Assembly (NCBI GenBank): GCA_903855985.1 | Contig: CAIOAO010000106.1 | Location: 1 to 62,854, forward strand | DNA from: an uncultured Opitutia bacterium | GTDB lineage: Bacteria; Verrucomicrobiota; Verrucomicrobiia; Opitutales; Opitutaceae | DNA: 62,854 nt | Reading direction: 5' to 3' | Part shown: in pieces, positions 52,566 to 62,854 of the stretch | Position numbering within the stretch: position 1 is the stretch's first letter | Layout: every line of letters begins with the position of its first letter | Position numbers and translations under genes: made by a program | The notes under the pieces: generated by a model | Seen by the model: the letters and a program-made list of their open reading frames with translations, nothing else | What the model was told of the DNA's origin: nothing | The model's database searches: none

Positions 52566-54446
52566 ATGTACCGTAGCCTCGCCGCCCTGCTGGCGCTGGT
52601 TCCCGCGGCCAGTGGCCTGGCCAAACCGGAGACGCACATTCGCGCGGAAATTCCCGCGCAGTATCGTTGGGATTTTACCGCGATCTACCCCAACTGGGCG
52701 GCGTGGGAGGCCGGCATGGCCGACATGCAGGTGAAGATGGATGCGTTTGCCGCGCTGAAGGGCACGCTGAAGAACGGCGCGCCGGCGGTGCTGAAGGCCT
52801 ACCAGGCCTTCGATGAAATCGGCATGATGCAGTACAAGGTCTATCGCTATCCGTCGCTGCAGCGCGACACCGATACGCGGGACCAGGAAGTGGCGGGGAA
52901 ATTCCAGCGTGTCGGCGCGATCTTCGCGAAGTTCGGCACGGCCACCGCATGGTTCACGCCCGAGCTGCTGAGCATCCCGCAGGCGACCATGGAGCAGTGG
53001 ATCGCGGCGACACCGGCGCTCGCGCCGTACCGCTACACCATCCTGGACAACTACCGCCAGCAGACCCACGTGCTGGATGAGAAGGGCGAACGGCTGCTCT
53101 CCTTCGCCTCGCGCTTCAACCAGACGCCGACGGCGACGTTCCAGGAACTGAGCACGTCGGACATCAAGTTCCCGAAGGTCACGCTGTCCGACGGCAAGGA
53201 GCTCACCCTGTCGCCGGGCAACTACCAGCTGGTGCTGGCGACGAACTACCACCAGGCCGACCGGGCCAAGGCCTTCGAGGCCTACCTCAAGACCTACGCG
53301 GCGACGGAGCACACCTACGCGGCAATCTACAACGGGGTGATGGAGCGGGGCTGGTTCACGGCCCAGGCGCGGAATTACCCAACCACCCTCGATGCGGCCC
53401 TTGACGGGGACAACATCCCTCCGGCGGTCGTGTCCACGCTGCTCGACGCGGTGCGCGCGGGCACGGGTCCGCTGCAGCGCTACCTGAAGCTGCGCAAGAA
53501 GCTGCTGGGACTCGAGACCTACCACCTGTACGACGGGCAGATCCCGATCTTCAAGAACGAGAAGGTCTATCCCTACGAGACCTCGAAGGACCTCGTGATC
53601 TCGTCCGTCGCGCCCCTCGGCGAGGACTACGTGGCAAAATACCGGAAGTTCGTCTCCGGCGGGCGGATTGACGTCTACGAGAACGACGGCAAGCGCAGCG
53701 GCGCGTATTGCGCGGGCGTTTACGGCGTCGGCCCCTACCTGCTGCTGAACTACAACGACACCCTCGACGCGGTCTTCACGTTTGCCCACGAGGCCGGCCA
53801 CGGGATGCACACCGTGCTGTCCTATGAGACCCAGCCGTTCGTGACGTCGGGCTACACGATTTTCGTGGCCGAAGTGGCCTCGACGACCAACGAGCGGTTC
53901 CTGCTGAACAAGCTGCTGGCGACCACCACGGACCCGAAGGAGCGCTTCCTGCTCCTGCAGCACGCGGTCGATTCCATCGTCGGCACCTTTTACACGCAGG
54001 TGCTGTTTGCCGACTATGAGCTGCAGGCCCACCGGCTGGTCGAGCAGGGCCGGCCCGTGACGTCGGCGGCCCTGAACGCCATCTACCTGAAACTGCTGAA
54101 GGATTACTATGGCGACGCGGTCACGATCGACGATGCCTACAAGTACACCTGGACGCGCATCCCGCACTTCTACAACTCGCCCTACTACGTCTACCAGTAT
54201 GCGACCTGCTTTGCCTCATCGGCCAAGCTGTTCAAGGACATGACGACGGGCGAGCCGGCGGCGCGCAAAACCGCGACAGAACGCTACCTCACGCTGCTGC
54301 GCAGCGGCGGCAAAGACTACCCGATGGTGCAGCTCCAAAAAGCGGGCGTCGACCTGACCCAGCGCGCCACGGTGCAGGCCGTGGTGGACCAGATGGACGA
54401 GCTCGTGTCCCAGATGGAGGCCGAGGCCGCCAAGATCACGAAGTAA
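52566..54446 (+). CDS. pepF: oligoendopeptidase F, M3 family, with signal peptide
   Basis: A 626-aa gluzincin that cleaves oligopeptides. The zinc motif is FAHEAGHGMH (HEAGH at residues 408-412) and the third ligand Glu is in VAEVASTTNERFL. The N-terminal helical lid domain is present (LQRDTDTRDQEVAGKFQRVG). Unusually for PepF, a signal peptide is visible (MYRSLAALLALVPAASGLA), so it probably works in the periplasm or outside. ATG 52566 is used. An upstream start at 52542 would hide the signal sequence. Confidence 0.9.
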   Translation: MYRSLAALLALVPAASGLAKPETHIRAEIPAQYRWDFTAIYPNWAAWEAGMADMQVKMDAFAALKGTLKNGAPAVLKAYQAFDEIGMMQYKVYRYPSLQRDTDTRDQEVAGKFQRVGAIFAKFGTATAWFTPELLSIPQATMEQWIAATPALAPYRYTILDNYRQQTHVLDEKGERLLSFASRFNQTPTATFQELSTSDIKFPKVTLSDGKELTLSPGNYQLVLATNYHQADRAKAFEAYLKTYAATEHTYAAIYNGVMERGWFTAQARNYPTTLDAALDGDNIPPAVVSTLLDAVRAGTGPLQRYLKLRKKLLGLETYHLYDGQIPIFKNEKVYPYETSKDLVISSVAPLGEDYVAKYRKFVSGGRIDVYENDGKRSGAYCAGVYGVGPYLLLNYNDTLDAVFTFAHEAGHGMHTVLSYETQPFVTSGYTIFVAEVASTTNERFLLNKLLATTTDPKERFLLLQHAVDSIVGTFYTQVLFADYELQAHRLVEQGRPVTSAALNAIYLKLLKDYYGDAVTIDDAYKYTWTRIPHFYNSPYYVYQYATCFASSAKLFKDMTTGEPAARKTATERYLTLLRSGGKDYPMVQLQKAGVDLTQRATVQAVVDQMDELVSQMEAEAAKITK

Positions 54447-54455
54447 GGCAGCGAC

Positions 54456-54482
54456 GTAGGGCGGGTCTTTGACCCGCCCTAC
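54456..54482. repeat. GTAGGGCGGGTC palindrome, copy 3 (perfect)
   Basis: Perfect 12-bp arms GTAGGGCGGGTC and GACCCGCCCTAC with loop TTT, between the convergent pepF and HAD genes. The right arm supplies the TAG stop of the minus-strand HAD gene (54479-54481). It can also serve as a bidirectional terminator. Confidence 0.85.
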
Positions 54483-55126
54483 TTTCCGAACTTCGCGATC
54501 AACACGTCGAGTTTCACCTCGGCGAGCGACGCCACCTTCAGGTCCACATGCTTGAAGTCGTGGTGGGCAGTGGACGGGTTGGGCGCGGCGACGGCCCAGA
54601 GGTTGGCGCGCTTGGCGGCGAGGCTGCCGGTGTGGGAGTCCTCGAAGGCGATCGCCTCGTGTCCACGCAGGCCGAAGCGGTTTAGGACAAGCTTGTAGAG
54701 GTCGGGCGCGGGCTTCGGCAGCGGGACGTCTTCGCGGCAGGCGAGGAATTCGAAGCGGTCGAGCAGGTCGATCCGGGCCAGGTGGCGCTCGCAATGGGCG
54801 TGGCCGGAGTTGGAGGCGAGACCGACGCGCAGCGAGTGGGACCGGGCGGCGTCGAGCAGGGCGACGACTCCGGGGAGGACCGGCAGCTGCAGGTCGCGCT
54901 CGCGGTTGAAGGCCCGGCGCTCGAGCTCGAGCGCGGCGCGGTCGGCGCGTTTTTCGAAGGCATGCCACGGGTCGAAGGCGTAGTCGGCGTGCCCGACCGA
55001 GCGCAGGAAGTGCCCGTAGTCAAAGGCCACGCCGTGGGCGGCATGGACATCCGCGTAGGCGCTGATGAGGGCCGACTCGGTGTCGAGGATCAGGCCGTCG
55101 AAATCGAAGATGAGAGCCTTGATCAT
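54479..55126 (-). CDS. HAD-superfamily phosphatase, beta-phosphoglucomutase-like
   Basis: A 215-aa HAD hydrolase. Motif I is FDFDGLILDTESA with the nucleophile and acid/base Asp, motif II is LASNSG, and motif III/IV is KPAPDLYKLVL with AFEDSHTGSLAAKRA. The helical cap between motifs I and II is of the beta-PGM/phosphatase type. Substrate is probably a sugar phosphate. The last codon and stop (AAG TAG) coincide with a palindromic repeat. It is downstream of the M28 peptidase gene on the same strand, separated by another repeat. Confidence 0.87.
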   Translation of the reverse strand: MIKALIFDFDGLILDTESALISAYADVHAAHGVAFDYGHFLRSVGHADYAFDPWHAFEKRADRAALELERRAFNRERDLQLPVLPGVVALLDAARSHSLRVGLASNSGHAHCERHLARIDLLDRFEFLACREDVPLPKPAPDLYKLVLNRFGLRGHEAIAFEDSHTGSLAAKRANLWAVAAPNPSTAHHDFKHVDLKVASLAEVKLDVLIAKFGK

Positions 55127-55141
55127 GGCTGGAAGAGATAG

Positions 55142-55177
55142 GGCCGATGGGTCCTATGCGACCTATATGACCTATGG
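55142..55177. repeat. 9-bp tandem units upstream of the HAD gene
   Basis: Units GGCCGATGG, GTCCTATGC, GACCTATAT, GACCTATGG are related to the in-gene array at 43074-43109. They occupy most of the 57-bp gap between the M28 peptidase and HAD genes. Confidence 0.7.
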
Positions 55178-55183
55178 CAGGGG

Positions 55184-56593
55184 CTACAGTCCCTGCTGAT
55201 CCACCAGCCAGATGAGCGAGGCGATCGCGGCGGCGCCGAGGTGGAGCTCGCGGGGGTTCACCTTGTCGATGCAGTCACTGACCGCGTGGTGGTAGTCGAA
55301 GTAGCGCTGCGAGTCGGGGGTGAGTCCGGCGACGGTGGTGCCCAGGAGCATCAACGCGCCGACATCGGCGCCGCCGGAGCCCTTGGTGAAGGCCCACACG
55401 CCCCACGGCTCAAAGAGTGGGCGCCAGCGGGCGGCGCGCTCGTGGATGTTGCCCTGGGTGCTGCCGAGGTTGAAGCCGGTGGGGGCGAAACCGCCGTTGT
55501 CGGTCTCGACGGCGAAGACGTGGCGTTCCGCGGCGGTCCGGACGGCGGAGGTGTAGGCGGCGGCGCCGCGGGTGCCGTTTTCCTCGTTGGTGAAGAGCAC
55601 GCAGCGGAGGGTGTGGCGGGGCTTGAGGCCCAAAACGCGGAAGAGGCGCATCACCTCGAACGACTGGACGATACCCGTGCCGTCGTCGTGCGCGCCGGGG
55701 GCGAGGTCCCAGCTGTCGAGATGGCCGCCGACGAGGATGATCTCGTCAGGAAACTCCGAGCCGCGAATCTCGCCGATGACATTATGCGACAGCGCCTCGG
55801 GCAGCGTGCGCGCGTGGATCGCGATGCGGACTTGCGTGGCGGGATTGGCGGCGAGCGCGGTGGAGAGCCGGTCGGCGGCGATCGTGCTGAGCGCGGCGGC
55901 GGGGATGGCCGGGACGTCCGAAGGAAACGACGAGTTGCCGGTGTGCGGCAGGTCGTCGAGGGCGAGCGTGAGCGAGCGGGTCAGCGCGCCGGCCGCGCCG
56001 TATTTCGCCGCGACCCCCGGGCCTTGGTTGCGCTGGTCGCCGGCGCCACCGTAGGCCTGCATGGTGCGGAACAGCGTCGGGTCCATCGGGCGGTTGAAGA
56101 AGATGATTTTCCCGGCGACGCGCTCGCGCCCGAGCTTTTCCACCTCGGCGAGGCTGTGGACCTCGATGACGCCGGCGGTGAGGCCGCCGGCGGGCGTGGC
56201 GGCGGAATTGCCCAGGGCGGCGGCGGCAAGGGGCGACGGCCCCTGGGCGCCGAGCAACTGCACGGATTCCGGCGCCCCGCGCTCCCAATGCGGCACCATG
56301 ACGTCCTGCAGGCGAACATGCGTGAGGCCCATGCCGCTCAGCACCTGGGCGCCCCACTCGACGGCGCCCGCGAGGGATTTCGAGCCGGCGAGCCGCCCGG
56401 GATAAAGCGTCGTCAGCTCACGCAGCTGGTCATGAGCCTGCCCATGGGCCAGCGCCTCGGCGAAAATCCGGTTCACGGTCTCGGCCGCGAGTTCGGCCGG
56501 GGGCGGGGAGGGCTGGGCAGTGGCCGCGGGTTCCGTCGCCCGGACGAGGGTGGCAAGAATGAGGCCGGAGGCGAAAAACAATGTCGGACGCAT
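55184..56593 (-). CDS. M28-family metallopeptidase, secreted
   Basis: A 469-aa exported zinc aminopeptidase-like protein with signal peptide (MRPTLFFASGLILATLVRA). A PA-type insert (about 140-260, VIEVHSLAEVEKLGRERVAGKIIFFNRPMD) precedes the catalytic domain. Zinc ligands are seen in VGGHLDSWDLAPGAHDDGTG and FTNEENGTRG, then VETDNGG and the late His in FDYHHAVSD. This order is standard for M28. It probably trims peptides outside the cytoplasm. Confidence 0.92.
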   Translation of the reverse strand: MRPTLFFASGLILATLVRATEPAATAQPSPPPAELAAETVNRIFAEALAHGQAHDQLRELTTLYPGRLAGSKSLAGAVEWGAQVLSGMGLTHVRLQDVMVPHWERGAPESVQLLGAQGPSPLAAAALGNSAATPAGGLTAGVIEVHSLAEVEKLGRERVAGKIIFFNRPMDPTLFRTMQAYGGAGDQRNQGPGVAAKYGAAGALTRSLTLALDDLPHTGNSSFPSDVPAIPAAALSTIAADRLSTALAANPATQVRIAIHARTLPEALSHNVIGEIRGSEFPDEIILVGGHLDSWDLAPGAHDDGTGIVQSFEVMRLFRVLGLKPRHTLRCVLFTNEENGTRGAAAYTSAVRTAAERHVFAVETDNGGFAPTGFNLGSTQGNIHERAARWRPLFEPWGVWAFTKGSGGADVGALMLLGTTVAGLTPDSQRYFDYHHAVSDCIDKVNPRELHLGAAAIASLIWLVDQQGL

Positions 56594-56687
56594 GGCTCAG
56601 GGTCTTCCCGGGCGGGAAATGAGACAAGATGGAATCCCGTCATGTCCGGCCACCTTGCGGCCAGGGGGAATTATGCCACCGTGAGGC

Positions 56688-57440
56688 GTGTCCACGCCCA
56701 CACCCGCCCAACGCCTCGCGGAACGGGACCGCCCGATGGGGCGGCCGGTGATGCGGCAGCAGTGGGCCCACCTGCTCTTCCTGCACTGGGCATGGGACGC
56801 CGCGGCGGTGCAGGACACGCTGCCGGCGGGGCTCACGGTCGACACGTTTGAGGGCCGGGCGTGGATCGGGCTGGTGCCGTTTTTCATGCGCCGCGTGCGG
56901 CCGGCGGGGTTTCCGGCGGTGCCGGGCGTGTCCAATTTCCTCGAGCTGAACGTGCGCACGTATGTCCACGATGCAGCGGGGCGGCCGGGCGTCTGGTTTT
57001 ATTCGCTCGATTGCAACCAGTGGCTGGCGGTGAAGTTGGCGCGGGGCCTGTTTCATCTGCCCTACGAGCATGCGGTCATGAGCGCGGGCCTCAGTGCGGC
57101 GACCGGCGAAGTGGATTATGTCGCGTGCCGGTGTGGTCAGGCGGAGGACAGCCGGTTTCTCTACCGGCCGGCGGGACCGGGGCGGGCGGCGGAGCCGGGC
57201 TCGCTGGAATTTTTCCTGGTCGAGCGGTACACGCTGTTTGCCCATGCGGCCCGGCGGCAGCGCCTTTATGCCGGGCGGGTGGCGCATATTCCCTACGCGG
57301 TGGCCGGAGCGGAGGTGCCGGTGTGGGATGACGGGATGATGCGGCTCGCGGGCTTCGACCCGGCGGGCCGGCCGCCGGATCACCGCTGTACGGCGGCGGC
57401 GGTGGACGTGGAGGTTTTTCCGCTGCGGCGGCTGGGATAA
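56688..57440 (+). CDS. DUF2071 (YqjF-like) protein
   Basis: A 250-aa protein of the DUF2071/YqjF family, acetoacetate decarboxylase-like in fold. Typical blocks are QQWAHLLFLHWAWDAAAVQDTLPAGLTVDTFEGRAWIGLVPFFMRRVRP (given in part) and NFLELNVRTYV, VWFYSLDCNQWLAV, FFLVERYTLF. Biochemical role is unknown. The start is GTG 56688 after GTGAGG. It is divergent from the M28 peptidase gene. Confidence 0.87.
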   Translation: MSTPTPAQRLAERDRPMGRPVMRQQWAHLLFLHWAWDAAAVQDTLPAGLTVDTFEGRAWIGLVPFFMRRVRPAGFPAVPGVSNFLELNVRTYVHDAAGRPGVWFYSLDCNQWLAVKLARGLFHLPYEHAVMSAGLSAATGEVDYVACRCGQAEDSRFLYRPAGPGRAAEPGSLEFFLVERYTLFAHAARRQRLYAGRVAHIPYAVAGAEVPVWDDGMMRLAGFDPAGRPPDHRCTAAAVDVEVFPLRRLG

Positions 57441-57445
57441 TTGGA

Positions 57446-57498
57446 GCTGCGGTGCCCCCACCGCGGACGGACATGGGACGCGGTGAGGGCACCGCAGC
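57446..57498. terminator. long palindrome between convergent genes
   Basis: Arms of 20 bp (57446-57465 and 57479-57498) begin GCTGCGGTGCCC and end GGGCACCGCAGC, with one mismatch. The 13-nt loop is GACGGACATGGGA. It can terminate both the DUF2071 and corA transcripts, or be a REP-like element. No T-run is present. Confidence 0.65.
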
Positions 57499-57511
57499 CC
57501 CAGGCGATGCC

Positions 57512-58486
57512 TCAGAACCACTTCTTCTTCTTCAGGTAGATCACCATCAGGGCGGTGCTCACGAGGGTGAGGCAGCCGGCCCACAGGTAGCCGTGCGGCG
57601 AGCGGAGCTCGGGCATGTGGTCGAAATTCATGCCGTACCAGCCGCCGACCATCACCATGGGCAGCGTGACGGCGGTGAGGGCGGTCAGGAACTTGATGCC
57701 CTCGTTGGCTTCGAAGGCGGCCTTGTTGAGGAAAATGTCGAAGGCCATCATCAGTCGTTCGTGGTGGCTGGCGCCGATGGCGTCGAGCCGCGCGAGGTTG
57801 TCGCGGAGATCGCGGAAGTACGGCAGCATCGTCGTCCGGATGAGTTTGTTTTCCCCCCGAGCCAGCCGCTCGATCACCTCGCGCTGCGGACCCGCGATGG
57901 CGCGGAGTTGGGAGAAATCGCCCCGGACCTTGAGGATCTCGGACATGAAGGCCTTGGACGAGGAGTCCTTCGTCAGGACGCTTTCCTCGATTTCCTCCAG
58001 CTCCCGCACGAGTTCGACCATCACGGGTTGGTAGTTGTCCACCAGCAGGTCGAGCACGGTGTGCGCGAGGCGGTCCGGCCCGCGGGCGAGAAAGCCGGCG
58101 CCCTTGGTCACGCGGTCAATGGCCCCCTGCACGGACTTCAGCGGCGTGCGATGGTAGGTGACGAGGTAATCCTTGCCGAGAAACAGGTCGAGTTCGGTCG
58201 TGGCGAACTTGTCGGAGCGGTTGAAATCCACGGCGTGCATGACGAGGAAGAGGTACTCCTCGTAGTCCTCGATCTTGGGCAGTGAGCTCGGGGTGACGCA
58301 GTCCTCGATGGTCAGCGGGTGAAACTCGAAGACGCCCGAGAGGATCGTCTTGATCTCCTCGTCGGTGGGGTTGTCCAGGTCGATCCACAGGATGAGCCCC
58401 TTGTCGGCGCGCACGATCCGCAGGGCCTAGATGGCGAGATCCTGGCTGGCGAGCTTGCCCTCGCTGAAGACAAAGGAACGGATCAT
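57512..58486 (-). pseudogene. corA: CorA magnesium/cobalt transporter with in-frame TAG at codon 20
   Basis: A CorA-family channel gene of 324 sense codons. The C-terminus has two membrane helices with the GMN selectivity motif (GGWYGMNFDHMPEL), and the body is normal. ATG 58486 overlaps the stop of the PTS gene (ATGA), and the first residues MIRSFVFSEGKLASQDLAI fit the family. The next codon is TAG (58427-58429), after which ALRIVRADKGLILWIDLDN continues in frame. A Gln or Glu codon is the likely original (CAG or GAG). Translation from a downstream GTG/ATG could yield a shorter protein. A mutation, sequence error or suppression are all possible. Confidence 0.85.
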
Positions 58487-59022
58487 GGGCGGGTGGGCGC
58501 GGCGGGCCCGTTCGACGGATTCGGCACGCTCACCGCTGACGGACTCAGGGCAGGCGCGGCGAGCTTTTCCTTGGCGGCGCGGATCACGCCGATGAATTCC
58601 TCCGGCGTGGCCGCGGCGAGCAGGGCCTCGCGCGTGGCGGCCTCGCGCAGCAGCTTGCAGAGGGCGCTGACGACGGCGAGGTAGTCGCCGGGCTTGGACT
58701 TGGGCGTGCCGAGCACGAAGAACAACCGGACGGGTTCGCCCCCCTGGTCCATGGCGATACCGGCGTCGCTGCGACCGACGGCGAGGACGATCTCCTTGAC
58801 GTGCTCGGTGCGGGCGTGGGGCAGGGCGACGCCGTTGCCGAGGCCGGTGGTGTCGAGCCGGTCGCGGGCGAGCAGCTCGTCATAGAACCCCGCGTAATTG
58901 ACGACCTGCGGATGGCCGTCGAGCAGCTTGCCGATCTCATTGAGCACGGCGGTGCGCTTTGTGCTCTGCAGGTGCAGCACAATGCGCGCGGGATCGAGGA
59001 GAGGGGTGATTTTTCCGGCCAT
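58483..59022 (-). CDS. PTS IIA domain protein, PtsN/fructose type
   Basis: A 179-aa EIIA(Fru/Ntr)-like phosphocarrier. The phosphorylated His is H69 in NGVALPHARTEHV. The family blocks ELLARDRLDTTGLGNG and VRLFFVLGTPKSKPGDYLAVVSALCKLL are present. The last 30 residues are a Pro/Ser tail. With no PTS permease nearby, a regulatory PtsN-type role is more likely than sugar uptake. Its stop overlaps the start of corA, so ion transport may be co-expressed with it, as PtsN links to potassium and magnesium control in other bacteria. Confidence 0.87.
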   Translation of the reverse strand: MAGKITPLLDPARIVLHLQSTKRTAVLNEIGKLLDGHPQVVNYAGFYDELLARDRLDTTGLGNGVALPHARTEHVKEIVLAVGRSDAGIAMDQGGEPVRLFFVLGTPKSKPGDYLAVVSALCKLLREAATREALLAAATPEEFIGVIRAAKEKLAAPALSPSAVSVPNPSNGPAAPTRP

Positions 59023-59087
59023 GGTCAGTGATGGGCAGCCGCGGCCAAGTCAGCCCCCCGCGCGGAGCTTGGCAAGGGTGGAAAGAA

Positions 59088-59115
59088 AAAGGCCGCCGGC
59101 GAACCGGCGGCCTTT
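59088..59115 (-). terminator. rho-independent terminator of gyrA
   Basis: Arms AAAGGCCGCCGG (59088-59099) and CCGGCGGCCTTT (59104-59115), loop CGAA. On the minus strand a TTTTTCTTTCC tail follows. It lies 22 bp past the gyrA stop. Confidence 0.88.
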
Positions 59116-59137
59116 GGGCCGGGGAGGGGGCGGAGGA

Positions 59138-61630
<2,493 letters not shown>

Positions 61631-61683
61631 GGGTCAGGAATTCGGAAAGCGAAAGGCGGAGTGGATTGGCCGGGAAGCGGGGC

Positions 61684-62854
<1,171 letters not shown>

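Noticed and set aside
38524-58486. Genome-wide reassignment of TAG to an amino acid
   Set aside because: Several intact genes in the window end in TAG at the expected position, so TAG is still a stop codon.

Overview
The window is GC-rich (mostly about 65-70% by eye), Gram-negative bacterial chromosome. It most resembles Verrucomicrobiota of the Opitutales/Opitutaceae kind. The grounds are an adenosylcobalamin-dependent ribonucleotide reductase, a GxGYxYP-type secreted protein, paired URO-D-family/AraC sugar modules, exosortase plus EpsI, and a gyrB-gyrA pair. This placement is inferred from gene content, not from a marker search. I saw no tRNA, rRNA, CRISPR array, prophage or intact transposase. 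Genes sit close together, with many 4-base ATGA/GTGA overlaps.

Layout. 0.3-11 kb: class II ribonucleotide reductase, two RNA methyltransferases, two secreted proteins, a SAM methyltransferase, an ALDH7-type aldehyde dehydrogenase and a cytochrome b562-like protein. 11-20 kb: a sulfur assimilation island. It holds serine acetyltransferase, an Rrf2/CymR-like repressor, a minus-strand operon cysI-cysH-cysD-cysN, and a divergent siroheme pair (SUMT plus a CbiX-like chelatase), so sulfite reductase and its siroheme cofactor share one 50-bp control region. An esterase-propeller fusion and a PhyH dioxygenase follow. 23-27 kb: membrane proteins, a TerC transporter and a DUF885 protein. 27-34 kb: a carbohydrate region with a URO-D-like protein, an AraC regulator, an operon of Gfo/Idh/MocA oxidoreductase, FG-GAP propeller and sugar epimerase, and a GH10 xylanase with signs of acquisition.

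34-49 kb: an envelope and glycan region. One tight minus-strand operon runs flippase, methyltransferase, GT9, O-antigen ligase, RodA, with RNase E/G after a short gap. A divergent plus operon holds GT4, exosortase and EpsI, then RNase Y, QueF, an IMPase-family phosphatase, an exonuclease and a WecG/TagA glycosyltransferase. 49-63 kb: Uup-type ABC-F, an ECF sigma factor with an overlapping unknown membrane protein, secreted PepF, a HAD phosphatase, an M28 peptidase, a DUF2071 protein, CorA, PTS IIA, GyrA and the C-terminal part of GyrB at the right edge.

Two things stand out. First, two otherwise intact genes (GT9 and corA) each carry one in-frame TAG, both followed by GCC, although TAG is a normal stop elsewhere here. 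Second, the intergenic DNA is dense with short structured repeats: palindromes, inverted pairs and 7- or 9-bp periodic words. One palindrome family supplies the TAG stop codon of three unrelated genes, and other repeats reach into coding sequence or ribosome-binding regions. This repeat system is the best candidate for something poorly described.
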